Positions 63,278-64,000 of a stretch of 64,000 bases of DNA are shown here, piece by piece. The notes beneath the pieces are model-generated. The model had not been told where the DNA came from. It worked only from the letters and a program-made list of their open reading frames with translations, and did no database searches. Both the position numbers and the translations under genes were made by a program. The stretch is taken from the NCBI RefSeq assembly GCF_004307995.1, contig NZ_SIRE01000010.1, positions 1 to 64,000 on the forward strand, read 5' to 3'. The stretch comes from Paenibacillus thalictri. GTDB lineage: Bacteria > Bacillota > Bacilli > Paenibacillales > NBRC-103111. Position 1 is the stretch's first letter. Each line of letters opens with the position of its first letter.

Positions 63278-64000
63278 ATGGAGCATTTAGGCGCATATCG
63301 CGGCCGCAAGGTCGTTATTTTAGGATTGGCCCGAAGCGGCGTGGCCGTTGCCAAGCTGTTTCACGAAATGGGAGCCGTTTGTTTGGTCAACGATAAGAAG
63401 GACCGTTCACAGTGCCCTGAAGCCGATGAATTAACGGCTTTGGGTATTTCTGTTATATGCGGCTCTCATCCGCCCGGCTTAATTAATGAAAGCGTCTCGC
63501 TTGTCGTTAAAAATCCCGGCATCCCTTACACGATCGAACCGCTTCAGAAGGCGCTCAGCTTAAACATCGAGATTGTCACCGAAGTGGAGGTTGCCTACCG
63601 GATCTGCAAAGCGCCAATCATCGGCATTACCGGTTCCAACGGCAAAACGACAACCACGACGTGGATCGGACTGATGCTGCAGGAGGCCGGTTTAAAACCG
63701 ATTGTGGCCGGCAATATCGGCCGTGCTTTAACCGAAGCGGCACTTGAGGCCGAATCGGACAACCGGATGGTTGTCGAGCTCAGCAGCTTCCAGCTGAAAG
63801 GAACGGATCAATTTCGTCCGCGTATTGCCTGCTTGCTGAATATAGCGGAGACACACTTGGATTATCATGGGTCGATGGAAGACTATATTGCGTCAAAAGC
63901 CAAGCTGTTCGACAACCAGACAGCGGAGGATACGGCTATCCTCAATTGGGACGATGAAGTATGCCGGGCCATTGCCGCCCAGCTGAAGTCGGATGTGCTG
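63278..64000 (+). CDS. murD: UDP-MurNAc-L-alanine--D-glutamate ligase MurD (partial, cut by window end)
   Basis: 241 codons visible, then the window ends. N-terminal nucleotide-binding-like domain (GRKVVILGLARSGVAVAKL), KNPGIPY, ATP loop [22 protein letters not shown] and ELSSFQL are MurD signatures; it adds D-Glu to UDP-MurNAc-L-Ala. GAGGTG lies about 9 bases before the ATG, 17 bases after mraY. The gene order of B. subtilis is kept through this point. Confidence 0.96.
   Translation, partial: MEHLGAYRGRKVVILGLARSGVAVAKLFHEMGAVCLVNDKKDRSQCPEADELTALGISVICGSHPPGLINESVSLVVKNPGIPYTIEPLQKALSLNIEIVTEVEVAYRICKAPIIGITGSNGKTTTTTWIGLMLQEAGLKPIVAGNIGRALTEAALEAESDNRMVVELSSFQLKGTDQFRPRIACLLNIAETHLDYHGSMEDYIASKAKLFDNQTAEDTAILNWDDEVCRAIAAQLKSDVL

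Overview
The window looks like a chromosomal segment of a spore-forming, meso-diaminopimelate-type Bacillales bacterium, most likely Paenibacillus or a close relative. The case rests on gene order matching two conserved Bacillus subtilis neighbourhoods (yqzL-recO-yqfL-yqxD-dnaG-sigA-trmK-yqfO and the mraZ-rsmH-ftsL-pbpB-spoVD-murE-murF-mraY-murD cluster), an SLH-anchored surface protein, a bacillithiol gene (bshC), sporulation genes (spoVD, an RsfA/GerR-type regulator, a YhcN/YlaJ lipoprotein) and several dispersed repeats of a kind I associate with Paenibacillus. This is inference from gene content; no 16S rRNA or tRNA gene is visible.

Layout. 0.27-8.5 kb: DNA repair, replication and transcription core (yqzL, recO, yqfL, yqxD, dnaG, sigA), a DUF2157-like membrane protein, trmK and yqfO. 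8.5-9.0 kb: rnpB, whose conserved core reads as class A rather than the Bacillus class B. 9.1-12.7 kb: a family 8 glycosyltransferase with a long basic tail and a convergent secreted subtilase. 12.9-18.8 kb: YpuI-like, DUF1540 and small membrane proteins, a CwlQ-like lytic transglycosylase, the cysteine desulfurase-thiI pair, a TerC/YjbE protein. 18.9-24.8 kb: the typA-ylaH-ylaJ-phoH neighbourhood. 24.8-33.8 kb: an EmrAB-like efflux pair, a flavodoxin, small unknown proteins, and a mostly minus-strand group (unknowns, alpha/beta hydrolase, lipoprotein, DUF2626) around a MidA-type methyltransferase. 34.1-46.8 kb: RsfA/GerR regulator, panE-like reductase, DUF3397, comFB, a five-gene oligopeptide ABC importer, bshC and ahcY. 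The importer is split between oppC and oppD by 1.1 kb of repeats. 47-52.7 kb: a DUF4349 lipoprotein and a 1498-residue multidomain SLH protein. 52.8-64 kb: the division and cell-wall (dcw) cluster, running off the right edge inside murD.

How they work together. Most genes are housekeeping. The right end builds and cross-links septal and spore peptidoglycan: FtsL and PBP2B for division, SpoVD for the spore cortex, MurE/MurF/MurD for the precursor, MraY for lipid I. The DUF4349 lipoprotein, SLH protein, subtilase and CwlQ-like lysozyme act at the cell surface. NifS-like desulfurase plus ThiI makes 4-thiouridine in tRNA; bshC and ahcY touch thiol and methyl-cycle metabolism.

Least explained are non-coding features: (i) a roughly 101-bp tandem array at 40.7-41.45 kb whose units keep a nested hairpin while the stem bases change in a paired way; (ii) a large imperfect palindrome beside it; (iii) a family of short hairpins placed directly in front of the Shine-Dalgarno of three unrelated genes; (iv) a 219-bp element with inverted ends before bshC; (v) a 22-bp GC-rich repeat shared by the window's first 180 bases and the oppD leader; and (vi) a terminator-like hairpin in the apparent leader of the SLH-protein gene. 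I see no CRISPR array, prophage, transposase, or recognisable defence system.
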